Below the pieces are notes generated by a model, which did not search any database, had not been told where the DNA came from, and was given only the letters and a program-made list of their open reading frames with translations. From Acanthaster planci (lineage: Eukaryota > Echinodermata > Asteroidea > Valvatida > Acanthasteridae), in the NCBI RefSeq assembly GCF_001949145.1, contig NW_019091364.1, positions 4,095,942 through 4,159,941 of the forward strand: 64,000 nt of DNA, given 5' to 3'. Shown here one piece after another: positions 63,874 to 64,000 of the stretch. Position 1 is the first letter of the stretch, and every line of letters starts with the position of its first letter. The position numbers and the translations under genes are program-made.

Positions 63874-64000
63874 GCGGCACACAGACAACACAATTATCTT
63901 CACCGACAAGCAGCACACAGACAACGCAATTATCTTCACCGACAAGCGGCACACAGACAACGCCACTATCTTCACCGACAAGCGGCACACAGACAACGCC
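63874..64000 (+). CDS. Mucin-like secreted protein, exon 2 (12-residue tandem repeats), runs off window
   Basis: After the acceptor (CACCAACAG) the exon is a perfect-phase 36-bp tandem array. There are three full units (63876-63911, 63912-63947, 63948-63983) and the start of a fourth cut by the window end. The unit reads GTQTTPLSSPTS with variants Q for P and S for G. Seven of twelve residues are Ser or Thr and one or two are Pro, the composition of O-glycosylated mucin domains. With exon 1 this predicts a secreted, heavily glycosylated protein. Its C terminus, length and any cysteine-rich domains are outside the window. DNA identity between units is high, so the array is probably young or homogenised. 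Confidence 0.75.

Noticed and set aside
63803-63988. Minus-strand repetitive frame with VGEDNCVVCV-like repeats
   Set aside because: It is the antisense of the mucin repeat. The plus strand has a signal peptide and a matching intron phase.

Overview
This is a eukaryotic, AT-leaning genomic window with very low gene density. Most of it is intronic or intergenic DNA carrying short inverted-repeat transposons, simple repeats and decayed mobile elements. No prokaryotic features are present. The coding pieces that can be supported are split by GT-AG introns. Cautiously, it looks like a marine deuterostome invertebrate, with an echinoderm most likely and a hemichordate or cephalochordate possible. 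The reasons are the strong excess of the palindrome TAGGCCTA (12 copies), the many small terminal-inverted-repeat elements, an L2/CR1-type LINE tail, and invertebrate-style Ly6 and mucin-like genes. The species cannot be named from the sequence.

Left part (1-7.1 kb): the last two exons of a minus-strand gene for a small GPI-anchored Ly6/uPAR (three-finger) protein. The signal peptide and first cysteines lie at 6840-7091. The remaining cysteines, the CCxxxxCN signature and the hydrophobic tail lie at 126-356. The 6.5-kb intron between them contains three foldback elements.

Middle (7.1-62 kb): mostly non-coding. It holds a three-copy family of 120-bp repeats with an internal hairpin (9.0, 29.7 and 40.3 kb). 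It holds a three-copy CGCG-rich MITE family (10.6, 41.0 and 47.2 kb), the third copy split by a second element. It also holds a CRE-containing repeat pair (11.3 and 27.2 kb), several microsatellites and tRNA-like B boxes. A 1.78-kb decayed mariner/Tc1-like transposon lies at 37.3-39.1 kb, interrupted by a 22-base assembly gap. A 5'-truncated LINE lies at about 50.5-51.3 kb. Possible host exons here are a signal-peptide first exon on the minus strand (54535-54583) and a weaker plus-strand internal exon (22518-22753).

Right edge (62.0-64.0 kb): the start of a plus-strand gene for a secreted mucin-like protein. A signal-peptide exon (62026-62089) is followed by a 1.8-kb phase-1 intron, then an exon made of a 36-bp (12-residue) Thr/Ser/Pro repeat. 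That exon runs off the window. This gene is easily missed because exon 1 is short and exon 2 is cut by the window edge.

The genes do not form a common pathway. The shared theme is that the recognisable host products are secreted or cell-surface proteins.
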